Notes: generated from the sequence alone by a model not told the origin. 13,815 bases of DNA from an uncultured Clostridia bacterium (GCA_946615495.1 CAMOHY010000031.1:1-13815); one strand, 5' to 3'; positions 6,355 through 13,815 are shown, counted from the stretch's first letter. Made by a program: numbers and translations.

Positions 6355-6912
6355 ATGGACAGCACCGCCGTATTGTACCAGGACCTGGACCGTATCCTCG
6401 TCACCAGAGAAGAGATCGCCAAGGCCGTGAGGGAGCTGGGCGAAAAGCTGACGGAAAAATTCCGGGGCGAAAGCCCGGTTTTCGTCTGCATCCTCAAGGG
6501 CGCCAGCGTGTTTTTTACCGACCTGATCCGGGAAATCGACACGCCGCTGACTACGGATTTCATGGTGGTTTCCAGCTATGGCAGCAGCACCAAATCCACC
6601 GGCGTGGTTAAGATCGTAAAGGACCTGGATAAGCCTGTGATGGGCAAGCACGTGGTGATCGTGGAGGACATCGTGGACAGCGGCATGACCCTCTCCTACC
6701 TCAAAAAGGTGTTTTCCAACCGGGACGCCGCTTCCGTGTCCATTGTGACGCTGCTGGATAAGCCCGCCCGCCGGCGGGTGGATTTGACGGTGGACTATTC
6801 CTGCTTCAATATTCCGGATGCGTTCGTGGTGGGGTACGGCCTGGATTATGATGAAAAATACCGCAATTTGCCCGATATCGGCGTGCTGCATCCCAAAATT
6901 TACGAAAAATAA
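6355..6912 (+). CDS. hpt: Hypoxanthine phosphoribosyltransferase
   Basis: This purine-salvage enzyme transfers phosphoribose from PRPP to hypoxanthine (and usually guanine) to make IMP or GMP in the cytoplasm. Its 185 residues match the family length. The PRPP signature VVIVEDIVDSGMT spans 100-112, with E104/D105 binding the ribose hydroxyls and D108 as the likely catalytic base. The PPi loop is LKGA (47-50), the flexible-loop SYGSSTKS lies at 74-81, K136 in DKPARR should contact the purine ring, and VGYGLDYDEKYRNLP (159-173) carries the terminal metal-site aspartate. AAGGAG lies eight bases before the ATG. It sits between tilS and ftsH and probably shares the tilS transcript, as no promoter is seen in the 41-base gap. 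Confidence 0.96.
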   Translation: MDSTAVLYQDLDRILVTREEIAKAVRELGEKLTEKFRGESPVFVCILKGASVFFTDLIREIDTPLTTDFMVVSSYGSSTKSTGVVKIVKDLDKPVMGKHVVIVEDIVDSGMTLSYLKKVFSNRDAASVSIVTLLDKPARRRVDLTVDYSCFNIPDAFVVGYGLDYDEKYRNLPDIGVLHPKIYEK

Positions 6913-6921
6913 AGGAACCGG

Positions 6922-6951
6922 TTGTCAATTGCTTTCTTTTTATGATATAAT
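6922..6951 (+). promoter_or_regulatory. Strong extended -10 promoter of ftsH
   Basis: TTGTCA (6922-6927), an 18-base spacer, then TATAAT (6946-6951) with the TGn extension at 6943-6945. Predicted start near 6958, leader about 27 bases. It lets ftsH be expressed independently of tilS-hpt. No CIRCE or other heat-shock operator is seen. Confidence 0.85.
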
Positions 6952-6970
6952 TTTTGAATCCAACTTTGGT

Positions 6971-6976
6971 AGGAGG
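6971..6976 (+). promoter_or_regulatory. Ribosome binding site confirming the ftsH TTG start
   Basis: AGGAGG lies eight bases before the TTG at 6985. The other nearby TTG (6978-6980) is out of frame and too close. This fixes a non-ATG start. Confidence 0.85.
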
Positions 6977-6984
6977 ATTGCATT

Positions 6985-8907
6985 TTGCGTAAAGTGTCTC
7001 GTGGCTTGATTGGCTACATCGTAATGATTGCGGCCTTCATTTTTCTCATCGTGCTTTTGTCCGGCGGGGTCAACCAGGCGGACAAGCGCATCGAGTATCC
7101 CCAATTGCTGGAAATGATTGAAAAGGGCGAGGTGGACCGGGTGTCCATCCGGGGAATTTCTTTGGTGGGCCGCCTGAAGGACAGCCGCATTTCCCGGTCC
7201 GATTATCCTTCCCGCGCCTATGATTTTGAAACCACCATCGGCCCGGATTTTTACGATACCGTGCTCACCATGCTGGCCAATAAGCAGGGCAAGGATGTGA
7301 GCACCGTTTCCGTGCAGGACCTGGGCTTTGAAATCGAATATCTGCCGCCCCTTACCACACCCTGGTATTTGGAAATTCTGCCCTATCTCATTCCCATCGT
7401 GCTGCTGATGGTGATGTGGTGGTACATTATGCGCCAGCAGACCGGCGGCGGCGGCCGGGTGATGAATTTCGGCAAATCCCGCGCCGCGATGGTGGACCCC
7501 AGCAAGAACAAGGTAACCTTTGCTCAGGTGGCCGGCGCTGAGGAAGAAAAGGAAGAGCTTAAGGAAATTGTCGATTTCCTTAAGAATCCCAAGCACTATG
7601 TGGAGCTGGGCGCCCGCATTCCCAAGGGCGTGCTGCTGGTGGGCCCTCCGGGTACCGGCAAAACCCTGCTGGCCAAGGCTGTGGCCGGGGAAGCCAACGT
7701 GCCCTTCTTCTCCATTTCCGGCTCCGACTTTGTGGAAATGTTTGTGGGCGTTGGCGCCAGCCGCGTGCGCGATTTGTTTGAGCAGGCCAAGCGCAACGCC
7801 CCCAGCATCGTCTTTATCGACGAAATCGACGCCGTGGGCCGTCACCGCGGCGCTGGCCTGGGCGGCGGACACGATGAACGGGAACAGACGCTGAACCAGC
7901 TGCTGGTGGAAATGGACGGCTTCTCCACCAATGAAGGCGTTATCGTTATGGCCGCCACCAACCGCCGGGATATTCTGGACCCCGCCCTGCTGCGCCCCGG
8001 CCGGTTTGACCGTCAGGTGACGGTGAACTATCCCGATATCAATGGCCGCGTCGCCATTTTGAAGGTGCATTCCAAGGGCAAGCCCCTGGCCGAAGATGTG
8101 GACCTGGAAAACATCGCCAAGCGCACGCCCTACGCCACCGGCGCCGACCTGGAAAACATTATGAACGAGGGCGCCATTCAGGCTGCCCGCGAAAAGCAGA
8201 CCGTCATTACCCAGGCCCACCTCATCGAGGCCGTGGAGCGCATCCAGATGGGCCCAGAAAAGAAGAGCCACAAGGTACTGGAGGAGGACCGCAAGCTGGT
8301 GGCCTACCACGAAGCGGGCCACGCCATCGTGGGTCACTATCTGCCCCTTTGCGACGACGTGCACACCATTACCGTGGTGCCCCGCGGCGGCGCCGGCGGC
8401 TTTACCCTGTCCCTGCCCAGCAAGGAATTGGATAATATCAGCCGCAGCCAGCTTTTGCAGCGCACGGCCATGAGCCTGGGCGGCCACGCGGCGGAAAAGC
8501 TGATCTTCCACGATATTTACACCGGCGCTCAGAGCGATCTGCAGCACGCCACCAGCCTCTGCCGCGCCATGGTAACGCGCTATGGCATGAGCGAAAAGAT
8601 CGGCACTATTTTCCTGGACAGCGAACAGGAAGTGTTCCTGGGCAACAGCTTCGCGCAAAACCGGGATTACAGCGAGGAAACTGCTGCGGCTGTGGATAAG
8701 GAAGTAAGCGAACTGCTGCGCTCCTGCTATGACCTGGCCATGGATACCCTGAAAGAACACCAGGACAAGCTGGAAGGCCTGGCCCAGCTCCTGATTGAAA
8801 AGGAAACCCTGTCCCGTGAGGACTTTGTGGCGTTCATTGAGGATAAGCCTGTTCAGGAATTGCCCGAACAAAAGAGCGATCCCAAGGAGGAGGACGCTGC
8901 CGAATGA
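6985..8907 (+). CDS. ftsH: ATP-dependent zinc metalloprotease FtsH
   Basis: FtsH is a hexameric inner-membrane AAA+ protease that unfolds and degrades misfolded membrane and regulatory proteins. The 640-residue product has an N-terminal membrane helix (about 9-26), an extracytoplasmic domain (about 27-128) and a second helix (about 129-148). The AAA+ module has Walker A GPPGTGKT (220-227), pore motif MFVGVG (252-257), Walker B IVFIDEID (275-282) and the second region of homology with arginine fingers in RPGRFDR (337-343). The M41 protease domain has the zinc motif HEAGH (442-446) and D518 in TGAQSDLQ as the third ligand. The C-terminus is short and acidic. Translation starts at TTG with a strong AGGAGG. 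It has its own promoter in the 72-base gap after hpt and overlaps the following PHP gene by four bases. Confidence 0.97.
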   Translation: MRKVSRGLIGYIVMIAAFIFLIVLLSGGVNQADKRIEYPQLLEMIEKGEVDRVSIRGISLVGRLKDSRISRSDYPSRAYDFETTIGPDFYDTVLTMLANKQGKDVSTVSVQDLGFEIEYLPPLTTPWYLEILPYLIPIVLLMVMWWYIMRQQTGGGGRVMNFGKSRAAMVDPSKNKVTFAQVAGAEEEKEELKEIVDFLKNPKHYVELGARIPKGVLLVGPPGTGKTLLAKAVAGEANVPFFSISGSDFVEMFVGVGASRVRDLFEQAKRNAPSIVFIDEIDAVGRHRGAGLGGGHDEREQTLNQLLVEMDGFSTNEGVIVMAATNRRDILDPALLRPGRFDRQVTVNYPDINGRVAILKVHSKGKPLAEDVDLENIAKRTPYATGADLENIMNEGAIQAAREKQTVITQAHLIEAVERIQMGPEKKSHKVLEEDRKLVAYHEAGHAIVGHYLPLCDDVHTITVVPRGGAGGFTLSLPSKELDNISRSQLLQRTAMSLGGHAAEKLIFHDIYTGAQSDLQHATSLCRAMVTRYGMSEKIGTIFLDSEQEVFLGNSFAQNRDYSEETAAAVDKEVSELLRSCYDLAMDTLKEHQDKLEGLAQLLIEKETLSREDFVAFIEDKPVQELPEQKSDPKEEDAAE

Positions 8908-9740
8908 CGCGCCCTGACCTGCACCTGCACACCTCAGCTTCCGACGGCGTGTACGACTCCGCCCAAATCGCCCGGTTGGTCCAGCGCGCGGAGGTTACTC
9001 TGTTTTCTATCACCGATCATGACACCCTGTCCGGCCTTCCTCAGGCTTTTGACGCTGCCTATGACCGGGGCCTGGCCTTCATTCCTGGCGTTGAAATCAG
9101 CACAGAGGGCGACGAAGAGGTACACATTTTAGGCTACGGCGTACGGGCGGAGGACCCCGTGCTGTGCTCCTGCTTTGAAAAGGCGGCCCGCGAACGGATG
9201 GAACGCATTCAGGGCATGGCGGAAAAGCTGAAGCAGTTGGGCCTGGCCCTTCCCATGGACGAAATCCAGGAAAAGGCTGGCTTTAGCGTCGGCCGGCCCC
9301 ATTTGGCCCGCGCCCTCATAGAAAAGGGATACGTAAAGGACATGCAGGAGGCATTTGATAAATACCTGGGAAAAGGCAGGCCGGCCTACCTTCCCCGTGC
9401 CACCATGACCGCCTCGCAGGCCATATCCTTGCTTCGCGACCGGGGCGCCGTGCCCGTGCTCGCTCATCCCGGCTTGATCCGCTGGCCCATGGAACGGCTG
9501 CTGCCCATGCTTCAGGTGTGGCAAAACGCGGGCCTGCGCGGCATCGAGGTATATCACCCCGCCAATCAAGGCAATTATGCCTTCTGGGACCGGCTGGCCC
9601 GGCAAAGGGACTTGCTTGTGACCGGCGGCAGCGATTTTCACGACGGTACGTCCAGCCACGGCCAGATTGGCGAAACGGCCTCCCTTTGGCCTCAGGCCTG
9701 CGCCGACGGCTGGGCGCTGTACCGCGCCTGCAAAAGGTAA
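8904..9740 (+). CDS. PHP-domain phosphoesterase (YciV / RNase AM-like)
   Basis: A 278-residue single-domain PHP metalloenzyme of the COG0613 type, which includes 3',5'-nucleoside bisphosphate phosphatases and the 5'-3' exonuclease RNase AM (YciV/TrpH). The metal ligands are visible in order: HLHT (7-10), D14, TDHD (37-40), GVEIS with E64, H74, RPH (131-133), AHPG with H188, and SDFHD (243-247) with D244 and H246. The insert with YLGKGRPAY (154-162) is typical of this subfamily. Substrate cannot be read from sequence; a phosphatase or 5'-exonuclease on small RNA is the family expectation. It overlaps ftsH in ATGA (8904-8907) and has AGGAGG ten bases upstream, so it is very likely translationally coupled to ftsH. 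It should act in the cytoplasm. Confidence 0.9.
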   Translation: MTRPDLHLHTSASDGVYDSAQIARLVQRAEVTLFSITDHDTLSGLPQAFDAAYDRGLAFIPGVEISTEGDEEVHILGYGVRAEDPVLCSCFEKAARERMERIQGMAEKLKQLGLALPMDEIQEKAGFSVGRPHLARALIEKGYVKDMQEAFDKYLGKGRPAYLPRATMTASQAISLLRDRGAVPVLAHPGLIRWPMERLLPMLQVWQNAGLRGIEVYHPANQGNYAFWDRLARQRDLLVTGGSDFHDGTSSHGQIGETASLWPQACADGWALYRACKR

Positions 9741-9752
9741 AATGAAAAAGCT

Positions 9753-9814
9753 TGTGCGATTGCCCTTTTGACCAAGGCCCACGCCTTTCCTCAATGGGGC
9801 AATTCACACGTTTT
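9753..9814 (+). other. Structured spacer (possible terminator or attenuator)
   Basis: ATTGCCC (9759-9765) pairs with GGGCAAT (9797-9803), and TGTG (9753-9756) with CACA (9805-9808) across a small bulge. An inner hairpin AAGGC-CCAC-GCCTT (9774-9787) sits in the loop. A short CGTTTT follows. It may be a weak terminator for ftsH-PHP or a structured leader for the VanW gene, whose ribosome binding site begins at 9816. Confidence 0.5.
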
Positions 9815-9828
9815 CAAGGAGAAGTATC

Positions 9829-11328
9829 ATGAATTTCCAACAAGGCTACCGCCCCCCGCAGCGTCCCAGAAAAAAGCTTAGCATGCTGGGAAGCGCCGTG
9901 CTCGTCTTGGCCGCCGTAGCGGCAATTGCGGCGGTTTCCGTTTTCGGCGTACGGTTTTTTCAGGAAAAAAACCGTCAGGATGCGCTGGCCGCGGAGCTTG
10001 CGCCTTATCAAAATGTCTTTCTTCCCAATATTTTTGTGGATGGCGTTAACCTGGGCGGCATGACGGCCCAGGAGGGAATCGACGCAGTGGTGAGCCGGAT
10101 TCAGCAAAGGGAAAACGGCTGGAATTTGCAGCTCACCTATCAAAACCACGTGTTCTATACCCTGCATTACGACGATCTGAGCATTTCCACCGATATCGCT
10201 TCCGTTTACAGTTTGCTGGAGCCATTGTACCAGAAGGGAAAAACGGGCACGCTGGACGAGCGCAAGGCCGAGCTGGAAGCCCTGAAGGCCCAGGCCATTT
10301 ATGCTTACACCACCCAAAGCGATATGAACGACGAACGGCTGGATACCATCCTCAGCCAAATTCAGGAGCAGCTGACCTACGATCCCAGCGACGCCTACCT
10401 GGCTTATTTCTATCCTGATTTGAATGACCCCTTCATCATTCAGCCGGAGGCGAACGGCTCCGCGCTGGATGTGGCCCCGCTGAAGGAAGAAATATTGGCA
10501 AAAGCGGCTTCCGCCCAAAGCGGTTCCCTGGAAATCCATCCTACCTCCATCTCCCCCAGCGTTACCACAGCCGATGTGCGCAGGCAATTGACCCTGCTGT
10601 ACAAAGCCACCACGCCCGTTTCCTCCACCTCCACCGCGGACCGCACCGACAATATCCGCACCGCCTTTTCCCGCTTGAACGGAACGACGGTGGCCCCCGG
10701 AGATAAATTGAGCTTCAACAAGGTCACGCTGGACCGGACGCTGAAAAACGGCTATAAATACGCCATCGAATACGAGCTGGGCATGGAAACCATCGGCGTC
10801 GGCGGCGGCGTATGCCAGGCCAGCACCACGCTGTATCTGGCCGCGCTGCAATCCAACCTGGAAATCGTCAGCCGCATTTCTCATTCGGACCCCGTTTCCT
10901 ATACCACCTTCGGCCAGGACGCCACCGTGGTATATAACAAGCACGACTTGGTAATCCGCAACACCAGCGGCGGAACGATTTATATCACCGCCAGGGTGAG
11001 GGAAGTAAAAAAGAACAAATATGAATGCGAGGTGTGCATTTACGGCCCCGCCATGGAGGAGGGCGTATCCTATTCCCTGCGCACCGAGACCGTGGAAATT
11101 CTTCCCGCGCCGCTGACGGACACCTATCAGAAGGATACGAACCATACGTATGTGACCTATAAGGACGAGGAGCCCTACCTGGTCCGCAAGGCCAGAGACG
11201 GCTACATCAATGAAACCTACCTGCAAAAATGGAAGAATGGCGAACTGATTTCCGAAAAGTTCGTCAGCCGGGACACCTGCAAGGCCCGTGGCAATGTGTA
11301 TGCCACCGGCACGCTGGACAGGCCGTAA
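9829..11328 (+). CDS. Membrane-anchored VanW-family protein
   Basis: A 499-residue cell-envelope protein. Residues 1-16 are basic and 18-42 form a single hydrophobic helix, giving an N-in, outside-facing topology or an uncleaved signal anchor. Residues about 60-250 resemble the peptidoglycan-binding-like region (PG_binding_4) that often precedes VanW. The VanW domain covers about 275-390, with FSRLNGTTVAPGD (280-292), GGGVCQASTTLY (325-336) and the SHSDPVSYTTFGQDATVVYN run (351-370). A C-terminal region of about 413-490 has a G5-like look, with low certainty. VanW proteins are named for vancomycin-resistance clusters but most are chromosomal with unknown function. No van genes are nearby, so resistance should not be inferred. 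AAGGAG lies seven bases before the ATG. A strong terminator ends the gene. Confidence 0.88.
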   Translation: MNFQQGYRPPQRPRKKLSMLGSAVLVLAAVAAIAAVSVFGVRFFQEKNRQDALAAELAPYQNVFLPNIFVDGVNLGGMTAQEGIDAVVSRIQQRENGWNLQLTYQNHVFYTLHYDDLSISTDIASVYSLLEPLYQKGKTGTLDERKAELEALKAQAIYAYTTQSDMNDERLDTILSQIQEQLTYDPSDAYLAYFYPDLNDPFIIQPEANGSALDVAPLKEEILAKAASAQSGSLEIHPTSISPSVTTADVRRQLTLLYKATTPVSSTSTADRTDNIRTAFSRLNGTTVAPGDKLSFNKVTLDRTLKNGYKYAIEYELGMETIGVGGGVCQASTTLYLAALQSNLEIVSRISHSDPVSYTTFGQDATVVYNKHDLVIRNTSGGTIYITARVREVKKNKYECEVCIYGPAMEEGVSYSLRTETVEILPAPLTDTYQKDTNHTYVTYKDEEPYLVRKARDGYINETYLQKWKNGELISEKFVSRDTCKARGNVYATGTLDRP

Positions 11329-11330
11329 AA

Positions 11331-11365
11331 AAAGAATCGCTTGCAGTTATGCAGGCGTTCTTTTT
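11331..11365 (+). terminator. Strong rho-independent terminator after the VanW gene
   Basis: AAAGAA (11331-11336) and CGCTTGCA (11338-11345) pair with TGCAGGCG (11350-11357) and TTCTTT (11358-11363). There is one bulged T (11337), one G-T pair and a GTTA loop. A T5 run (11361-11365) ends it. It starts two bases after the VanW stop codon. Confidence 0.9.
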
Positions 11366-11416
11366 ATCGTTATCGCTTGTTATAAGAGATTTTATGAAAG
11401 GAGAAACCCCGGAATA

Positions 11417-11445
11417 GAAACGGAAAAAACTGCGGCTTCCGTTTC
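11417..11445. promoter_or_regulatory. Perfect 9-bp inverted repeat in the leader of the GH9-like gene
   Basis: GAAACGGAA (11417-11425) and TTCCGTTTC (11437-11445) are perfect inverted copies with an 11-base loop. No T-run follows on the plus strand, so it is not a terminator. It could be an operator or an RNA hairpin. A second stem, GCCGG (11453-11457) with CCGGC (11466-11470), lies between it and the ribosome binding site. Confidence 0.45.
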
Positions 11446-11483
11446 GCCCTGTGCCGGATGCCGCGCCGGCGTGGAGAAACAAC

Positions 11484-13815
11484 ATGAATGAACGGCTGAT
11501 CCATCTGATCGAAACCTCCCGCTGCGCCCATACCATCATGCCCTATGATGAAACGGAAACCACCGATTGGCGGCTGGAAAAAAAGCCGGTGCTGGAAACA
11601 AAAATGCTGGATGAATGCGAAAGCCTGGAGCACTGGCAGGCTGTTTCCCCCTACGCGCAGGTGACGCTTTCCAGCCAGGAATCCTTTGACGGACAGCACA
11701 GCGTGCTTTTCCGCGCGCCCACCAATCTGCCCGATTGGCTTCCCGGCAGGGGGCGCGGCCGCATATACTTTGAGCCCAAAGCCATGCGCGTTTTAAATCA
11801 CGCGGACCTGAGGGAATTTAACCGCCTGTCCGTTTGGGTCAAGCCCGATGTGCCCGGCATGCGTTCCATCGTGGCCCGGCTCCAATTGCACAATGAGGGC
11901 ACGCACCCGGTGCCGGACCGTTTTGAACGGGAAGGACACCACAACGTGAACCTGAAAAACGGCGAATGGAACCATATCACCTGCGAAATCGAACAGCTGG
12001 ACCGCGACGACGTGGTGGGCATTGCCATCGAATATGATATGTGCGGCCACGAATTCGACGCGCAGGACGAAATCAAATGGTACATCGACAGGCTGGAATT
12101 GCAAAAAGTAGTCTGCGACATGTACGCGGGCTGGACGCCCGGCCCTGGCCGCGTGGCGTTTTCCGGCAGCGGATATCTGCCGGATGGGGAAAAACTGGCG
12201 GTGATGGCCTGCGAAAGCGCGGCCGATACGTTCCGGGTGATCGAAACGGATACCGGCCGGGTGATCGCGGAAAAGGCCGTAAAGCGGCTGGGTGAAAACG
12301 CCGTGCTGGATTTTTCCGATGTTTCCAGGGAAGGCCGTTATTTGCTCCAGTGCGGCGGCGCGCTCTCCCGCGCCTTTGATATCGCACAGGATATTTGGCA
12401 GCCATCCGCTTGGAAGGTGCTGAATTTTTATCTGTCCCAGCGCTGCGGCTTCGAGGTGCCGGGGAAGCACCACGCCTGCCACGCCGACCTGCTTTTGACC
12501 CACAACGGCCAATCTATTCCCGCCAACGGCGGCTGGCACGACGCAGCCGATTTGGCCCAGGGCATGGGCAACACCTGCAACGGCACCATCGCCCTGTTCC
12601 TCCTGGCGGAACGCTTAAAAGGCCGGGATGGGCTGGACCGTAAGCTGTACGAACGGGTGCTTGAGGAAGCGCGCTGGGGCCTGGCCTATGTGCTGAAAAT
12701 GCGGTTTGGCGACGGCTACCGCTCCCAGTATTCCTCCCTGTCCATCTGGACGGACGGCATCATCGGCACCCAGGATGACCTTAGCAGCGAACCCGCCCCG
12801 GACCCCCATACCAATTTTGCCGCCGCCTGCGCGCAGGCCTTGGGCGCGCGGTTGCTTCGGGATTCCGATCCTGCTTACGCCGCTTACAGCCTGAAAACTG
12901 CCAAAGAGGATTTCCACTTCGCGGAAGCGGCCTGGCGGCAGCAGGAAAACGCTGGGGAGGATACGCATTCGCTGTTTTTCAGAAGCGGCAATGAGCCGCT
13001 AAAGCTTTACGCCCTGGCCTGCGCCGCGGCAGCCCAAATCGCCGCGGCAGGCGAGGAAGAATACCTGGACACCGCCGTTTCCTACGCCCGAAAGCTGATG
13101 GATTGCCAACAGCGGGAAAAGCCCGATTGGGACATTCCGCTGCGCGGCTTTTTCTGGAAATCCGAAGCGCATGAGATTCCCAGCCATCACGCCCATCATT
13201 CCTACGAGCAGTTTTTAACCATGGGCCTGGCGCTGCTGCTGCGCCTTGCTCCCCATCATCCCGACGCCGGGGAATGGCAAAGCTCCCTGGCGCTGTACTG
13301 CGATTATTCCAAGCAAATTGCCCAGTATACCGCGCCCTGGTACATGCTGCCGGAGGGCGTTTACCACGAAAAAGAAGCGGAATGCTGGCCGGAGGCAACC
13401 AAACGCAGCATCATCGCCTGTGATGATGAATGCCTGAAGGACTTTTCTTCTCAGGTGAAAAACGGTATCCCGCTTGGAAAGGGCTATTACCTGCGCAGAT
13501 TCCCGGTATGGTTCTCCTTCCGGGGCAACTGCAACGTGCTTCTGTCCCAGGCAAGCGCCTTGGCTCAGGCCGCCCGCGCCGTGAGAGACCAAGACGCCCT
13601 CGCTCTGGTAGAGCATCAGCTGCAATGGGTGGTGGGGAAAAATCCTTTCGCCCAATCGCTGCTCTTTGGCGAGGGCTATGATTGGACCAACGAATACTGC
13701 GTGCAGCCCGGCCAGACCGTGGGCCAGCTCCCGGTGGGCATTCAAAGCTATTTCAACGAAGATATTCCCTATTGGCCCCAGGTGTGCACCGCCACCTATA
13801 AAGAAGTGTGGATTG
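11484..13815 (+). CDS. Glycoside hydrolase family 9-like enzyme, 3' end outside window
   Basis: The frame is open for 777 codons to the window edge, so the gene is partial. Residues about 40-210 form a beta-rich, carbohydrate-binding or galactose-binding-like region. About 218-302 resembles the Ig-like CelD N-domain (GRVAFSGSGYLPDGEKLAVM, then SREGRYLL and SRAFDI). The catalytic (alpha/alpha)6 region starts at about 308 with FYLSQRCG (315-322) and ACH (331-333). It includes GGWHDAADL (349-357), where D353 and D356 match the GH9 base/nucleophile-water pair. Near the end WVVGKNPFAQSLLFGEGYD (715-733) matches the GH9 late motif, and E774 in TYKEVWI may be the catalytic acid. GH9 enzymes are inverting beta-glucanases or exo-glucosidases; the substrate is uncertain. 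There is no signal peptide or transmembrane helix, suggesting an intracellular enzyme. GGAG lies seven bases before the ATG at 11484. Confidence 0.78.
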   Translation, partial: MNERLIHLIETSRCAHTIMPYDETETTDWRLEKKPVLETKMLDECESLEHWQAVSPYAQVTLSSQESFDGQHSVLFRAPTNLPDWLPGRGRGRIYFEPKAMRVLNHADLREFNRLSVWVKPDVPGMRSIVARLQLHNEGTHPVPDRFEREGHHNVNLKNGEWNHITCEIEQLDRDDVVGIAIEYDMCGHEFDAQDEIKWYIDRLELQKVVCDMYAGWTPGPGRVAFSGSGYLPDGEKLAVMACESAADTFRVIETDTGRVIAEKAVKRLGENAVLDFSDVSREGRYLLQCGGALSRAFDIAQDIWQPSAWKVLNFYLSQRCGFEVPGKHHACHADLLLTHNGQSIPANGGWHDAADLAQGMGNTCNGTIALFLLAERLKGRDGLDRKLYERVLEEARWGLAYVLKMRFGDGYRSQYSSLSIWTDGIIGTQDDLSSEPAPDPHTNFAAACAQALGARLLRDSDPAYAAYSLKTAKEDFHFAEAAWRQQENAGEDTHSLFFRSGNEPLKLYALACAAAAQIAAAGEEEYLDTAVSYARKLMDCQQREKPDWDIPLRGFFWKSEAHEIPSHHAHHSYEQFLTMGLALLLRLAPHHPDAGEWQSSLALYCDYSKQIAQYTAPWYMLPEGVYHEKEAECWPEATKRSIIACDDECLKDFSSQVKNGIPLGKGYYLRRFPVWFSFRGNCNVLLSQASALAQAARAVRDQDALALVEHQLQWVVGKNPFAQSLLFGEGYDWTNEYCVQPGQTVGQLPVGIQSYFNEDIPYWPQVCTATYKEVWI

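Noticed and set aside
6940..8871. 643-codon open frame antisense to ftsH
   Set aside because: It mirrors ftsH almost exactly. The product has the same H/G/A/V-rich shadow composition and no family motif.
9814..11226. 470-codon open frame antisense to the VanW gene
   Set aside because: Shadow of the VanW gene; glycine- and valine-rich with no family features.
9829..11328. Glycopeptide resistance determinant
   Set aside because: VanW-family proteins are widespread housekeeping envelope proteins in Clostridia, and none of the vanA/vanH/vanX-type genes is visible in the window.
11793..12539. 248-codon open frame antisense to the GH9-like gene
   Set aside because: The plus strand has a continuous 777-codon frame with GH9 motifs; the antisense frame is a composition artefact.

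Overview
The window looks like a chromosomal segment of an uncultured Firmicute, most likely class Clostridia. The evidence is strong AGGAGG-type ribosome binding sites, A+T-rich sigma-A promoters between G+C-rich genes, the Firmicutes gene order tilS-hpt-ftsH, and families common in Clostridia (tandem CxxC zinc-ribbon protein, DUF2975/HTH pair, DUF4173 membrane protein, VanW protein). I cannot name a genus. No mobile element, CRISPR array, rRNA or tRNA is visible, so this is mostly ordinary chromosome.

Positions 1-730: a small zinc-ribbon gene on the minus strand, then a 441-base A+T-rich divergent intergenic region holding promoters for both directions and several inverted repeats. Positions 731-2938: a compact plus-strand operon of a four-helix DUF2975 membrane protein, a 73-residue YozG-like HTH regulator and a 500-residue DUF4173 polytopic membrane protein. 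It starts at a near-consensus promoter with a perfect dyad 4 bases upstream of the -35 box and ends at a clear terminator. This uncharacterised module is the best candidate here for an undescribed regulatory system.

Positions 3000-4880: gdhA (glutamate dehydrogenase, ammonia assimilation), whose -10 box sits immediately behind the preceding terminator, followed by its own terminator and a MazG-like nucleotide pyrophosphohydrolase. Positions 4945-9740: the conserved housekeeping block tilS (tRNA-Ile2 lysidine synthetase), hpt (hypoxanthine phosphoribosyltransferase) and ftsH (membrane AAA+ zinc protease), followed by a PHP-domain phosphoesterase overlapping ftsH by four bases. tilS appears to be leaderless; ftsH has its own strong promoter and a TTG start.

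Positions 9741-13815: a structured spacer, a membrane-anchored VanW-family cell-envelope protein with a strong terminator, a leader with two hairpins, and a large glycoside hydrolase family 9-like gene that stays open to the window edge. That last protein has no signal peptide, suggesting an intracellular enzyme acting on imported oligosaccharides. Long open frames antisense to gdhA, ftsH and the VanW gene were rejected as codon-bias shadows.
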